A DNA stretch of 8,493 bases from Clostridiaceae bacterium. Its GTDB lineage: Bacteria; Bacillota; Clostridia; Oscillospirales; Acutalibacteraceae. A program made the position numbers and the translations under genes. Positions 1-5,748 of the stretch are shown here, piece by piece. Within the stretch, counting starts at the first letter, position 1, and each line of letters begins with the position of its first letter. The notes beneath the pieces were generated by a model. It had not been told where the DNA came from and made no database searches. It saw only the letters and a list, made by a program, of their open reading frames with translations. Location of the stretch: contig CAJGCL010000085.1 in NCBI GenBank assembly GCA_904501675.1, forward strand, positions 1 to 8,493. Direction: 5' to 3'.

Positions 1-1
1 A

Positions 2-121
2 AATCTCACATGGTTAGAGCCATTTGTTATGCCTATCGGTATGATAATTGCTATGATTGCTGCAATCGCTTTCTTCAACATTCTTCCTGAAGAAATCGCA
101 ATGCTTGAATGGAGGGGTTAA
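2..121 (+). CDS. C-terminal end of a membrane protein (5' truncated by window)
   Basis: An open frame enters from the left edge and ends at TAA 119-121, giving 39 residues. They include one hydrophobic helix (about residues 8-27, PFVMPIGMIIAMIAAIAFFN) followed by a short acidic tail, so this is the last transmembrane segment of an integral membrane protein. Its stop lies 2 nt before the start of the next membrane protein gene, and the ribosome binding site of that gene (GGAGGGG) sits inside its last codons. The two are therefore almost certainly co-transcribed and translationally coupled, which suggests subunits of one complex. I have a weak impression of the DUF5058 class of clostridial membrane proteins, but the fragment is too short to confirm this. 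Confidence 0.72.
   Translation, partial: NLTWLEPFVMPIGMIIAMIAAIAFFNILPEEIAMLEWRG
111..117 (+). promoter_or_regulatory. Ribosome binding site deciding the start at 124
   Basis: GGAGGGG lies within the last codons of the upstream gene, 6 nt before ATG 124. It cannot serve the in-frame ATG at 109, which it follows, so it settles the start and implies translational coupling. Confidence 0.8.
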
Positions 122-123
122 TT

Positions 124-807
124 ATGTCAAAGAAAAATAAAGCTCCTAAAACATATTATGACAGAGTGCATAGTTGGGGTAGAATTTCTACATTATCAGC
201 CCTTTGCGTTCTTTTAATGTTCCCTATAGCAATATGCCTTTATCTTAACGTTTTCCCACCAATAAGCGGTGTTCTTCAGGGTCTTCTCAAGCTCATTCCA
301 ACATACTGGACAGTAGCTGTTGTTGAAGTTCTTGTTTATACACCAATGCTTGGTGCGGGTGGTACATACCTTTCATTCGTTACAGGTAACATTGCAAACC
401 TTAAGCTTCCTTGCGCTATCAGCGCTATGGAAGGCGCAAACGTAAAAGCAAACTCCGAAGAAGGCGAGGTTGTTTCAACAATTGCAATTGCTACATCTTC
501 TATTGTTACAACTGCTGTTCTTGCAATCGGTATTCTTGCTTTTGCTCCTTTCCTTGAGTCATTTACTAACAGTCCGCTTCTTAAACCTGCTTTCGCACAG
601 GTTCTTCCTGCACTTTTCGGTGCATTGGGCGCAGGCTATTTCATTAAGCACTGGAGAATTTCTTTCTTCCCAATTATCGTTATGATAATCGTGCTTATCT
701 TCTCACCAGGAATGGGCGCAAGTACACTCCTTTTCGTAGGTATCGTTGCTTCTGTTGGTGGCGCGTTATTTATGTACAACAAAGGTATGCTTGATAAAAA
801 AGCTTAA
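124..807 (+). CDS. Conserved polytopic membrane protein, function unknown
   Basis: 227 residues with about six predicted membrane helices (roughly 23-43, 62-86, 117-142, 158-175, 180-197, 200-218), a basic N-terminus (MSKKNKAPK) and a short basic C-terminus, with no signal peptide. A conserved-looking central block runs from about residue 75 to 102 (LGAGGTYLSF, TGNIANLKLPCAISAM), before an acidic loop (NSEEGE) that leads into helix 3. An ATG at 109 is in frame, but ATG 124 is preferred: GGAGGGG at 111-117 is spaced 6 nt from it, and the 109 start would lie inside the upstream gene without its own site. The 2-nt gap to the preceding membrane gene suggests a paired transporter or channel. Proteins of this look are sometimes labelled mechanosensitive channel or transporter in clostridia, but I see no motif proving a substrate. 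The membrane location is confident and the role is open. Confidence 0.82.
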   Translation: MSKKNKAPKTYYDRVHSWGRISTLSALCVLLMFPIAICLYLNVFPPISGVLQGLLKLIPTYWTVAVVEVLVYTPMLGAGGTYLSFVTGNIANLKLPCAISAMEGANVKANSEEGEVVSTIAIATSSIVTTAVLAIGILAFAPFLESFTNSPLLKPAFAQVLPALFGALGAGYFIKHWRISFFPIIVMIIVLIFSPGMGASTLLFVGIVASVGGALFMYNKGMLDKKA

Positions 808-820
808 TGAGCTAAAAATT

Positions 821-856
821 TATGACCACCCTGATGGGTGGTCATTTTTATTTTAT
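821..856. terminator. Bidirectional intrinsic terminator between convergent genes
   Basis: GACCACCC (824-831) pairs perfectly with GGGTGGTC (836-843) around a TGAT loop, and outer T-A pairs extend the stem. A T-rich tract (ATTTTTATTTT) follows on the plus strand and an A-tract (814-818) precedes it, which reads as a U-tract on the minus strand. It can therefore end both the membrane-protein operon and the Nudix gene, whose stop codon lies immediately to the right. Confidence 0.88.
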
Positions 857-1389
857 TTATTAAAATATTTATCCGCTTTGAGTATCATTGTCTGAGTTTT
901 TGAATCTCTTATTTCGCCGCTCATCACCATATCAACAGCTTTACTGAGAGGAATTTTAACTACGTTCACAAACTCATCTTCATCAAGATGCTGTTCGCCT
1001 TGCGTAAGCTCTGTAGCAACATACATATAAATAATTTCATCCATAAGAGCGGGTGTGGTGTAAAGCGCGCCCATAGGAATTATTTTATTTGCTTCAATTC
1101 CTGTTTCCTCGGAAAGCTCTCTGAGAGCCGCTTCCTGAGGGTCTTCCCCTTTTTCCAGCTTACCTGCAGGCACCTCAAGAGTAACCTTATTAAGAGCATA
1201 GCGGAATTGGTTAACAAATATAACCTCTCCATCATCTGTTAACGGTAAAACGCACACTGCACCCGGATGACGCACAACCTCGCGCACACCCTTATTGCCG
1301 TTAGGAAGTAAAATTTCATCTCTGAAAAGGTGAATAGCTACTCCATGGAATATCTCTTCTGATGTAAGCTTTGTTTCTTCAAGTTCCAT
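853..1389 (-). CDS. nudF: Nudix hydrolase, ADP-ribose pyrophosphatase type
   Basis: 178 residues, the usual size of the ADP-ribose pyrophosphatase branch of Nudix enzymes, which cleave ADP-ribose to AMP and ribose 5-phosphate in the cytoplasm. The Nudix box is complete at residues 76-98: G76, E82, then R90-E-L-x-E94-E95-x-G97-I98, giving the Mg2+-binding glutamates. Family features around it include GVREVVRHPGAV (33-44), VNQFRYA (59-65) before the box, TTPALMDEII (111-120) after it, and the acidic DEDEF (136-140) loop that usually carries the catalytic base. The start is supported by GAGGTG at 1396-1401, and a promoter lies just upstream. The gene is monocistronic between its promoter and the bidirectional hairpin at 821-856. 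The subfamily rests on motif resemblance; other nucleoside diphosphate sugars are possible substrates. Confidence 0.93.
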   Translation of the reverse strand: MELEETKLTSEEIFHGVAIHLFRDEILLPNGNKGVREVVRHPGAVCVLPLTDDGEVIFVNQFRYALNKVTLEVPAGKLEKGEDPQEAALRELSEETGIEANKIIPMGALYTTPALMDEIIYMYVATELTQGEQHLDEDEFVNVVKIPLSKAVDMVMSGEIRDSKTQTMILKADKYFNK

Positions 1390-1395
1390 TTATTA

Positions 1396-1401
1396 CACCT
1401 C
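1396..1401 (-). promoter_or_regulatory. Ribosome binding site of the Nudix gene
   Basis: On the minus strand GAGGTG lies 6 nt before the ATG at 1389, which supports that start codon. Confidence 0.75.
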
Positions 1402-1421
1402 GTAAACAATCTTTTTTTATT

Positions 1422-1450
1422 ATTTTACATTAAAACAGTTTTATAATCAA
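1422..1450 (-). promoter_or_regulatory. Sigma-A promoter of the Nudix gene
   Basis: Minus strand TTGATT (1450-1445), a 17-nt spacer, then TAAAAT (1427-1422). Transcription would begin near 1415, leaving a leader of about 25 nt that contains the GAGGTG site. It lies back to back with, but does not overlap, the promoter of the divergent phosphatase gene. Confidence 0.68.
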
Positions 1451-1456
1451 TATTAA

Positions 1457-1485
1457 TTGAAAGATTATGGGAATTGGTGTATTAT
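1457..1485 (+). promoter_or_regulatory. Sigma-A promoter of the histidine phosphatase gene
   Basis: TTGAAA (1457-1462), a 17-nt spacer, then TATTAT (1480-1485), predicting a start near 1492. The in-frame ATG at 1474 falls inside the spacer and so would not be transcribed from here, which supports translation from 1510. Confidence 0.7.
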
Positions 1486-1497
1486 TTAAGTATTAAC

Positions 1498-1504
1498 AGG
1501 GGTG
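1498..1504 (+). promoter_or_regulatory. Ribosome binding site deciding the start at 1510
   Basis: AGGGGTG lies 5 nt before ATG 1510. It selects this start over the in-frame ATG at 1474, which has no such site. Confidence 0.8.
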
Positions 1505-1509
1505 ATTTT

Positions 1510-2109
1510 ATGTTTATTTATATTATCCGACACGGAGAAACATACGGGAATTTAAACGGAGATGGCTTTGCGGAAACTGATTTAACGCCAAACGGCAGAA
1601 ATCAGATTGCTTTTTTAGGTAAGCGTTTTAAAGATACTGATATAGATAAAATCTATACAAGTCCGCTGATAAGAGCAGTTAAAACCGCAAACGCTGTAAG
1701 AAGCTTTCACCTTGATACACCTATTGAAATAACATCTATGCTTTTAGAAAAAGGTACAGCACCTGACTACATAGGTCTTTCTGATGAGGACTTACACACT
1801 CTTTGTCCTCAGGCAACAATATCTCCTCGCTCCCCTCTTGGCGAAGAGGATGATGATATTGCGTACTGTCGTGCTGTAAAATTCATTGATAAAATCAAAG
1901 CAGAGAATGATTTTGATGATACAATTGTTGTAGTAGCCCACGGCACATTCAATTCATACCTTGTGCTTGCCGCATTAGGCTTTCCATTCAAAGAAAACTT
2001 CAACTTTTCACATCTTAATACAGGCGTTACGCTTGTGCAGTATCTTGAGGAAAACGAAGTTATTAAAACAAAGCTGAAATTTTTGAATGATACGAGCCAC
2101 CTTGTGTAG
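1510..2109 (+). CDS. Histidine phosphatase superfamily (phosphoglycerate mutase-like) protein
   Basis: 199 residues, typical of single-domain branch-1 histidine phosphatases. The catalytic signature R7-H8-G9-E10-T11 sits at the extreme N-terminus, with H8 the residue that becomes phosphorylated. YTSPLIRAVKTA (49-60) carries the conserved phosphate-pocket arginine, E80 in the LLEKG segment is a candidate proton donor, and H144 in VVVAHGTF is the second active-site histidine. The set is complete, so the enzyme should be active. Members act on phosphosugars, cofactor phosphates or other phosphomonoesters, and the substrate cannot be read here. The start at 1510 is chosen because AGGGGTG (1498-1504) is 5 nt upstream and RHGET is normally within ten residues of the N-terminus; a longer frame from 1474 overlaps the promoter. 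The protein is soluble and cytoplasmic. No clear terminator follows, so some transcription may run into rnpB. Confidence 0.92.
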   Translation: MFIYIIRHGETYGNLNGDGFAETDLTPNGRNQIAFLGKRFKDTDIDKIYTSPLIRAVKTANAVRSFHLDTPIEITSMLLEKGTAPDYIGLSDEDLHTLCPQATISPRSPLGEEDDDIAYCRAVKFIDKIKAENDFDDTIVVVAHGTFNSYLVLAALGFPFKENFNFSHLNTGVTLVQYLEENEVIKTKLKFLNDTSHLV

Positions 2110-2241
2110 CTATCGGTCGCCAGATGCCAGTCGCCAGAGCTTCGCCTACAAGAGTTTTATTGTGCACGATAGTTTTATAATTGCATCGCAGACCCGAAAT
2201 TCTTGATTTCTGTTTCCTAATTTCTCGAATCATTTTACCGC
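2110..2241. other. Gene-free stretch with short direct repeats
   Basis: No convincing coding frame, tRNA or terminator is visible. It contains GTCGCCAGA twice (2116-2124, 2130-2138) with a third TCGCC at 2142-2146, and AGTTTTAT twice (2153-2160, 2171-2178). CTATCG (2110-2115) and CGATAG (2167-2172) form a 6-nt inverted pair enclosing most of the repeats. The GC-rich first part contrasts with the T-rich second part. It could be a decayed dispersed intergenic repeat, but from one copy this cannot be decided. Confidence 0.45.
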
Positions 2242-2270
2242 TTGACTAAACCAAGAATTTAATGTAAAAT
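2242..2270 (+). promoter_or_regulatory. Sigma-A promoter of rnpB
   Basis: TTGACT (2242-2247), a 17-nt spacer, then TAAAAT (2265-2270). The predicted start near 2277 coincides with the first base of the P1 helix of the RNase P RNA, so the RNA would need little or no 5' trimming. Confidence 0.82.
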
Positions 2271-2276
2271 ACCCTT

Positions 2277-2617
2277 TGGTAAAATGGGCAGTCGCGGAGG
2301 CGCTTTGCGCGCAGACGAGGAAAGTCCGGGCATCACACGGCAGGGTAACTGCTAACGGCAGCCGAGGGTAACCTTAGGGAAAGTGCAACAGAGATATACC
2401 GCCGATTTTTTCGGTAAGGGTGGAAAGGCGAGGTAAGAGCTCACCGGCGTGGTGGAGACATCACGGCCATGTAAACCCTACCCGATGCAACACCGACCGG
2501 GGAGTTTGCCGGACAGCGATTTTTCGCATCCCCAACGGGTGGCTAAAGCGTTATGGCAACATAACGCGTAGATAGATGATTGCCTTAAACGACAGAACCC
2601 GGCTTACAGTTTTACCA
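2277..2617 (+). ncRNA. rnpB: RNase P RNA, class A
   Basis: The catalytic RNA of ribonuclease P, which cuts the 5' leader from precursor tRNAs together with the small RnpA protein. P1 closes the molecule: TGGTAAAA (2277-2284) with TTTTACCA (2610-2617). The universal core is evident: GAGGAAAGTCCGGGC (2317-2331) forms one side of P4 and ACAGAACCCGGCTTAC (2592-2607) the other. AGTGCAACAGAGATA (2382-2396), the GGTAAGAGCTCACC block (2432-2445) and AGATGATTGCC (2574-2584) match conserved regions II, III and V. A P14-like hairpin (GTGGTG/CATCAC, 2449-2464) has a GAGA loop and a P18-like hairpin (GCGTTATG/CATAACGC, 2548-2567) has a GCAA loop; such GNRA loops dock on P8 in class A RNAs. The P12 position holds only about 13 nt (2402-2414), much shorter than in E. 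coli. Length is about 341 nt. The ends are inferred from P1, the promoter and the terminator. Confidence 0.96.
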
Positions 2618-2626
2618 TTTAAAAAA

Positions 2627-2655
2627 GAGAGGCTTATGCCTCTCCTTTTTATTTT
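2627..2655 (+). terminator. Intrinsic terminator of rnpB
   Basis: GAGAGGC (2627-2633) pairs with GCCTCTC (2638-2644) around TTAT and is followed by CTTTTTATTTT. It starts 10 nt after the P1 helix closes and ends just before the -35 box of the next gene, insulating the two units. Confidence 0.9.
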
Positions 2656-2660
2656 GTAAA

Positions 2661-2689
2661 TTGACATAATCCGTCGTATCTTGTATAAT
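2661..2689 (+). promoter_or_regulatory. Exact-consensus sigma-A promoter of the AGCS symporter
   Basis: TTGACA (2661-2666), a 17-nt spacer, then TATAAT (2684-2689), identical to consensus at all twelve positions with the optimal spacing. The predicted start near 2696 leaves a leader of about 25 nt. The in-frame TTG at 2691 would lie upstream of that start, so translation is placed at ATG 2721. Confidence 0.9.
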
Positions 2690-2720
2690 TTTGTCATTAT
2701 GTCGCAAGGTAGGTAAATAT

Positions 2721-4124
2721 ATGTTTGAAGAAATTATTGCAGGTATAAGTAACGCTTTATACAGCTATATACTTATTATTCTTCTTGTTGTTGGCGGCCT
2801 TATATTCTGTTTCAAAACAAAATTTGTTCAATTCAGACTATTTAAGGAGCAAATAAAAGCCGTAACAGAAAAACCGAAAGACGGTAAAGGTGTTTCTTCC
2901 TTTCAGGCTCTTATGGTTTCAACTGCTTCCCGAGTAGGAACCGGTAATATTATTGGTGTTTCTACTGCTCTTTGCCTCGGTGGATTCGGCTCTGTTTTCT
3001 GGATGTGGGTTATCGCTATCATAGGTAGCGCATCTGCATTTATAGAAAGTACTCTTGCACAGATTTATAAAAAGAAAAACGAAGATGGTACATATTCAGG
3101 CGGACCTGCTTACTATATACAAAAAGGCTTAAAAAATAAGACTCTTGCTATTATCTTCACCATACTTCTTATATTCACCTATGGCGTTGGCTTTAATATG
3201 TTGGCTTCATACAATCTTCAGTCAACATTTTCCTCCTACAGCTTCTATAATCCTGCAACAACACCTTGGATAATCGGCATTATCTTAGCTGTTATCTGCG
3301 GATACTGCCTTATAGGTGGCGGCAAAAGAATTATCAGCGTAACAAGCTTTTTAGTTCCTTTTATGGGCTGTGCATATATTCTTGCATCGCTGGTAATTGT
3401 TGTTATAAATTTTAAAATGCTTCCTGATGTTTTCAGAACAATTTTTACAGAAGCTTTTGATTTACAGTCTATCTTCGGTGGCTTCTCAGGCTCCTGCGTA
3501 ATGTTTGGTATCAAGCGTGGTCTTTTCAGTAACGAGGCCGGTGTTGGCTCAGCGCCAAACGCTTCTGCTTCCGCAGACGTTGAGCATCCTGTAAAGCAAG
3601 GTCTTGTTCAGGTGCTTTCTGTATTTATTGATACTCTCCTTGTTTGCTCCGCATCAGCATTTATGTGTATGTGTTCAGGTGTTGAGCCTTCCCAAGAGCT
3701 TTCAGGTGCACCATATGTACAGGCTGCCCTTTCTGAAACACTTGGTTCTTTTGGTCCGATATTCATTACTGTTGCAATGATTTTATTTGCCTTCACTACC
3801 CTCTTAGGAAACATTTACTATGTAGATATGGCAATTATTTTCCTTTGCAAAAATCAGCCTGAAAAGTGGGTTATGAACGTTTACCATATAGTTGCTGTCC
3901 TTCTTATTTTCATAGGCGCAGGCCTTAGCGCAGACCTTTTATGGAACATTGCAGATATTGCAATGGGTGGTATGACAATCATAAACATCCCTGTTATATT
4001 TATTCTTAGTAAATACGCAGTTGCCGCTCTTAAGGATTACGACAAACAAAGAAAGCAAGGCACAGACCCTGTATTCAAAGCTAAAAACATAAATCTACCA
4101 CACGATGTAGATTGTTGGAAATAA
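2721..4124 (+). CDS. Sodium:alanine/glycine symporter, AGCS family
   Basis: 467 residues, within the usual range for alanine/glycine:cation symporters, which import small neutral amino acids with Na+ across the cytoplasmic membrane. The N-terminal helix (about 12-30) leads into KTKFVQFRLF (32-41), a family hallmark. The block at 73-96 (GTGNIIGV, ALCLGGFGSVFWMW) matches the conserved region of TM2. SGGPAYYI (127-134) follows. RGLFSNEAGVGSAPNAS (266-282) with EHPVKQG (288-294) is the most diagnostic motif, and AFTTLLGNIYYVDMA (357-371) corresponds to a later conserved helix. The protein is rich in hydrophobic segments throughout, about 10-11 helices. ATG 2721 is preferred over a TTG at 2691 because it has an AAGGTAGG region (2706-2713) upstream, lies after the predicted transcription start and gives the usual N-terminus. 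The gene is monocistronic, between its own promoter and a bidirectional hairpin. Substrate choice (alanine, glycine, possibly glutamine) is not resolved. Confidence 0.95.
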   Translation: MFEEIIAGISNALYSYILIILLVVGGLIFCFKTKFVQFRLFKEQIKAVTEKPKDGKGVSSFQALMVSTASRVGTGNIIGVSTALCLGGFGSVFWMWVIAIIGSASAFIESTLAQIYKKKNEDGTYSGGPAYYIQKGLKNKTLAIIFTILLIFTYGVGFNMLASYNLQSTFSSYSFYNPATTPWIIGIILAVICGYCLIGGGKRIISVTSFLVPFMGCAYILASLVIVVINFKMLPDVFRTIFTEAFDLQSIFGGFSGSCVMFGIKRGLFSNEAGVGSAPNASASADVEHPVKQGLVQVLSVFIDTLLVCSASAFMCMCSGVEPSQELSGAPYVQAALSETLGSFGPIFITVAMILFAFTTLLGNIYYVDMAIIFLCKNQPEKWVMNVYHIVAVLLIFIGAGLSADLLWNIADIAMGGMTIINIPVIFILSKYAVAALKDYDKQRKQGTDPVFKAKNINLPHDVDCWK

Positions 4125-4136
4125 AATAAAACACAC

Positions 4137-4180
4137 TAAAAAAGCGATGCTACAAAATAGCATCGCTTAATTTTTATTTT
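4137..4180. terminator. Strong bidirectional terminator between convergent transporters
   Basis: An 11-bp perfect stem, AAGCGATGCTA (4142-4152) with TAGCATCGCTT (4158-4168), loop CAAAA. AATTTTTATTTT follows on the plus strand, and a run of A (4138-4143) supplies the U-tract on the minus strand. It serves both the AGCS symporter gene and the leftward GPH symporter gene, whose stop codon is at 4186. Confidence 0.92.
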
Positions 4181-4185
4181 AAACT

Positions 4186-5679
4186 TTATTCTTCAACTTC
4201 TACGCCACGTTCTTTTCTCAACTGTGCAAGCTCTTCAAAAATCTTCTTTTTCTTTTCACCTGTAAGGTTGTAGAAGAATAATGGAATTGCACAGAGGAGA
4301 AGACTGATACCTGGAACAATAGTTACAAGGGCGAACATACCGAACTGCTTTGTTGCATCAAGGTTCATAGCAATATTCACTACGCTTTCAGCTTTGCTGT
4401 TAAGTGTTGCAACGTCAAGATCTATTAATATGTACATTCCAATAATCATAACTGTTGCAAAGGCGTTACCAATCTGGTTAACGAACGCCTGACAGGATGA
4501 GCCCAAGCCTGTATCACGAAGACCGGTTTTCCACTCAAGGTAGTCAAGACAATCGCACACCATAGCAAATGATACATTGTTAATAACACCAAGAGGAACT
4601 GCAGAAATAAGCATAAATGGAATGCAAAGAAGAAGATTCTTTGTTGTCCAACCAATAGCAATTGTAAACAAGCTTGCTACAAAGCCACCGAGACAGGATA
4701 CAAGCATAATTCTCTTATACTCAAATCTCTTGTAAAGCTTTGGTAAAACTAGCATTGCACCAAACATACCGAGAGCCGCACAAATCTGAATAACAAGTGC
4801 TACGTTAGAAATATTTGTGTTGTACTCTTCAAGTGTTGTTGGCTTTTTGCCGATATAAAGACCTGAATAACGTGCAACATGAGGTGCTGCAGCCTGAAGC
4901 ATATATCTACCAAATGAAAGAACACCTGCAAGAACAACAAGCATTAAAGGCTTGCAGCTGAAAAGGCGCTTGAATGTTGATGGCTGACCATCATCCTTTT
5001 TAGTAACATTAGGAAGCTGAACTCTTTCCTTGATTTTAAAGGAAGACATTGCGTAGAGAGGCATACCGATAACAGACATTGAAATTGCCATAATAGCATA
5101 TTTAAGGATGTCTGCATTTTCTCTGCCTGCTACAAAGTAACCAACAATAATAGGAAGAGCAACTGTTACCGCACTACCGATACCGCCAACTGTTTTTCCG
5201 TGTGAAATAAGCACGCCGCGTTCTTTTGCGTCCGGTGTCATAACGTTAGGAAGGCTCCAGAAAGGAACATCGCTTATAGAGTAAACCATACCCCAAAGCA
5301 CATAGCTGATACCAACAAACACATAAAGACCGATAGTCTGATTCTGTGTGTCAAAGCCCGGGTTAACAAACATAAGTATTGTAAGTATTGCAATAGGAAT
5401 TGCAGTAATTACAGGGTAAGGCTTCATTCTGCCCCACTTAGTTTTCTTCCTATCCATTGCCATACCAATGAATGGGTCGTAAAGAGCATCAAAAACACGG
5501 GCAACAAGCATAAGAAGAATAACGAACATTGCATCAAGCGCTAAAACGTTCATATAATAGTCTGTCACATAGCTTGACATACAGCTATACACAAGTCCTT
5601 GTCCTAATGCGGCGATAGCATATGTTCTGACTTCTTTTTTTGGAACATAGTTTTTGGTTTCTTTTACTGCGTTTGCCAT
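4186..5679 (-). CDS. GPH-family sugar:cation symporter (glycoside/uronide uptake)
   Basis: 497 residues, typical of glycoside-pentoside-hexuronide:cation symporters (MelB/UidB/XynP group, major facilitator fold, 12 helices) that bring sugars through the cytoplasmic membrane with H+ or Na+. The family signature D64-ALY-D68-P-FIG with D76-R-x4-WGRMKPY spans 64-88; the two aspartates align with the cation-site pair of MelB. SDVPFWSLP (136-144) corresponds to the second signature, and DYLEWKTGLRDTG (379-391) to the third, with K384 in the position of the MelB lysine involved in coupling. The start is supported by GGAGGG at 5685-5690, 5 nt upstream. It is the last gene of the leftward uxaC cluster, 69 nt after the hydrolase, but also has its own promoter. 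Context suggests a glucuronide, galacturonide or short uronic oligosaccharide as cargo; the sequence alone does not name it. The C-terminal tail is charged (GEKKKKIFEELAQLRKE). Confidence 0.93.
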   Translation of the reverse strand: MANAVKETKNYVPKKEVRTYAIAALGQGLVYSCMSSYVTDYYMNVLALDAMFVILLMLVARVFDALYDPFIGMAMDRKKTKWGRMKPYPVITAIPIAILTILMFVNPGFDTQNQTIGLYVFVGISYVLWGMVYSISDVPFWSLPNVMTPDAKERGVLISHGKTVGGIGSAVTVALPIIVGYFVAGRENADILKYAIMAISMSVIGMPLYAMSSFKIKERVQLPNVTKKDDGQPSTFKRLFSCKPLMLVVLAGVLSFGRYMLQAAAPHVARYSGLYIGKKPTTLEEYNTNISNVALVIQICAALGMFGAMLVLPKLYKRFEYKRIMLVSCLGGFVASLFTIAIGWTTKNLLLCIPFMLISAVPLGVINNVSFAMVCDCLDYLEWKTGLRDTGLGSSCQAFVNQIGNAFATVMIIGMYILIDLDVATLNSKAESVVNIAMNLDATKQFGMFALVTIVPGISLLLCAIPLFFYNLTGEKKKKIFEELAQLRKERGVEVEE

Positions 5680-5684
5680 AATAT

Positions 5685-5690
5685 CCCTCC
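5685..5690 (-). promoter_or_regulatory. Ribosome binding site of the GPH symporter gene
   Basis: Minus strand GGAGGG lies 5 nt before the ATG at 5679, a near-perfect site predicting efficient translation. Confidence 0.82.
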
Positions 5691-5706
5691 AAAAGGCTTT
5701 GTTAAT

Positions 5707-5735
5707 ATTTTATACTTTCTGACTTTATTAGTCAA
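5707..5735 (-). promoter_or_regulatory. Promoter of the GPH symporter gene inside the uronate cluster
   Basis: Minus strand TTGACT (5735-5730), a 17-nt spacer, then TAAAAT (5712-5707): the same two hexamers and spacing as the rnpB promoter. It lies wholly between the hydrolase stop (5749) and the symporter start, so the transporter can be expressed separately from uxaC and the hydrolase. No terminator hairpin was seen in the gap, so readthrough from upstream remains possible. Confidence 0.72.
5720..5734. promoter_or_regulatory. Palindrome overlapping the -35 box (possible operator)
   Basis: TGACT-TTATT-AGTCA, with perfect 5-nt arms and a 5-nt A/T centre. It covers the -35 box and the start of the spacer of the symporter promoter, a position where a bound repressor would block RNA polymerase. 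The arm overlaps the TTGACT hexamer, so part of the symmetry could be chance. No regulator gene is in the window. Confidence 0.35.
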
Positions 5736-5748
5736 CTATTCAATCATT

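Noticed and set aside
109..123. Five-codon N-terminal extension of the membrane protein from ATG 109
   Set aside because: The ribosome binding site lies downstream of this ATG and 6 nt before ATG 124, and the extension would overlap the end of the preceding gene.
1474..1509. Twelve-codon extension of the histidine phosphatase from ATG 1474
   Set aside because: ATG 1474 sits inside the promoter spacer, and RHGET would move away from its usual N-terminal position.
2194..2208. GAAAT-TCTTG-ATTTC as a terminator of the phosphatase gene
   Set aside because: Only five A/T-dominated pairs and no T-run directly after; too weak to call.
2402..2414. CCGA-TTTTT-TCGG as a terminator inside rnpB
   Set aside because: The T-run is in the loop rather than after the stem, and conserved RNase P sequence continues on both sides, so it is better read as a reduced P12.
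2691..2720. TTG start giving a ten-residue longer AGCS symporter
   Set aside because: The TTG lies just after the -10 box and before the predicted transcription start; the extension is unlike the family's N-terminus.
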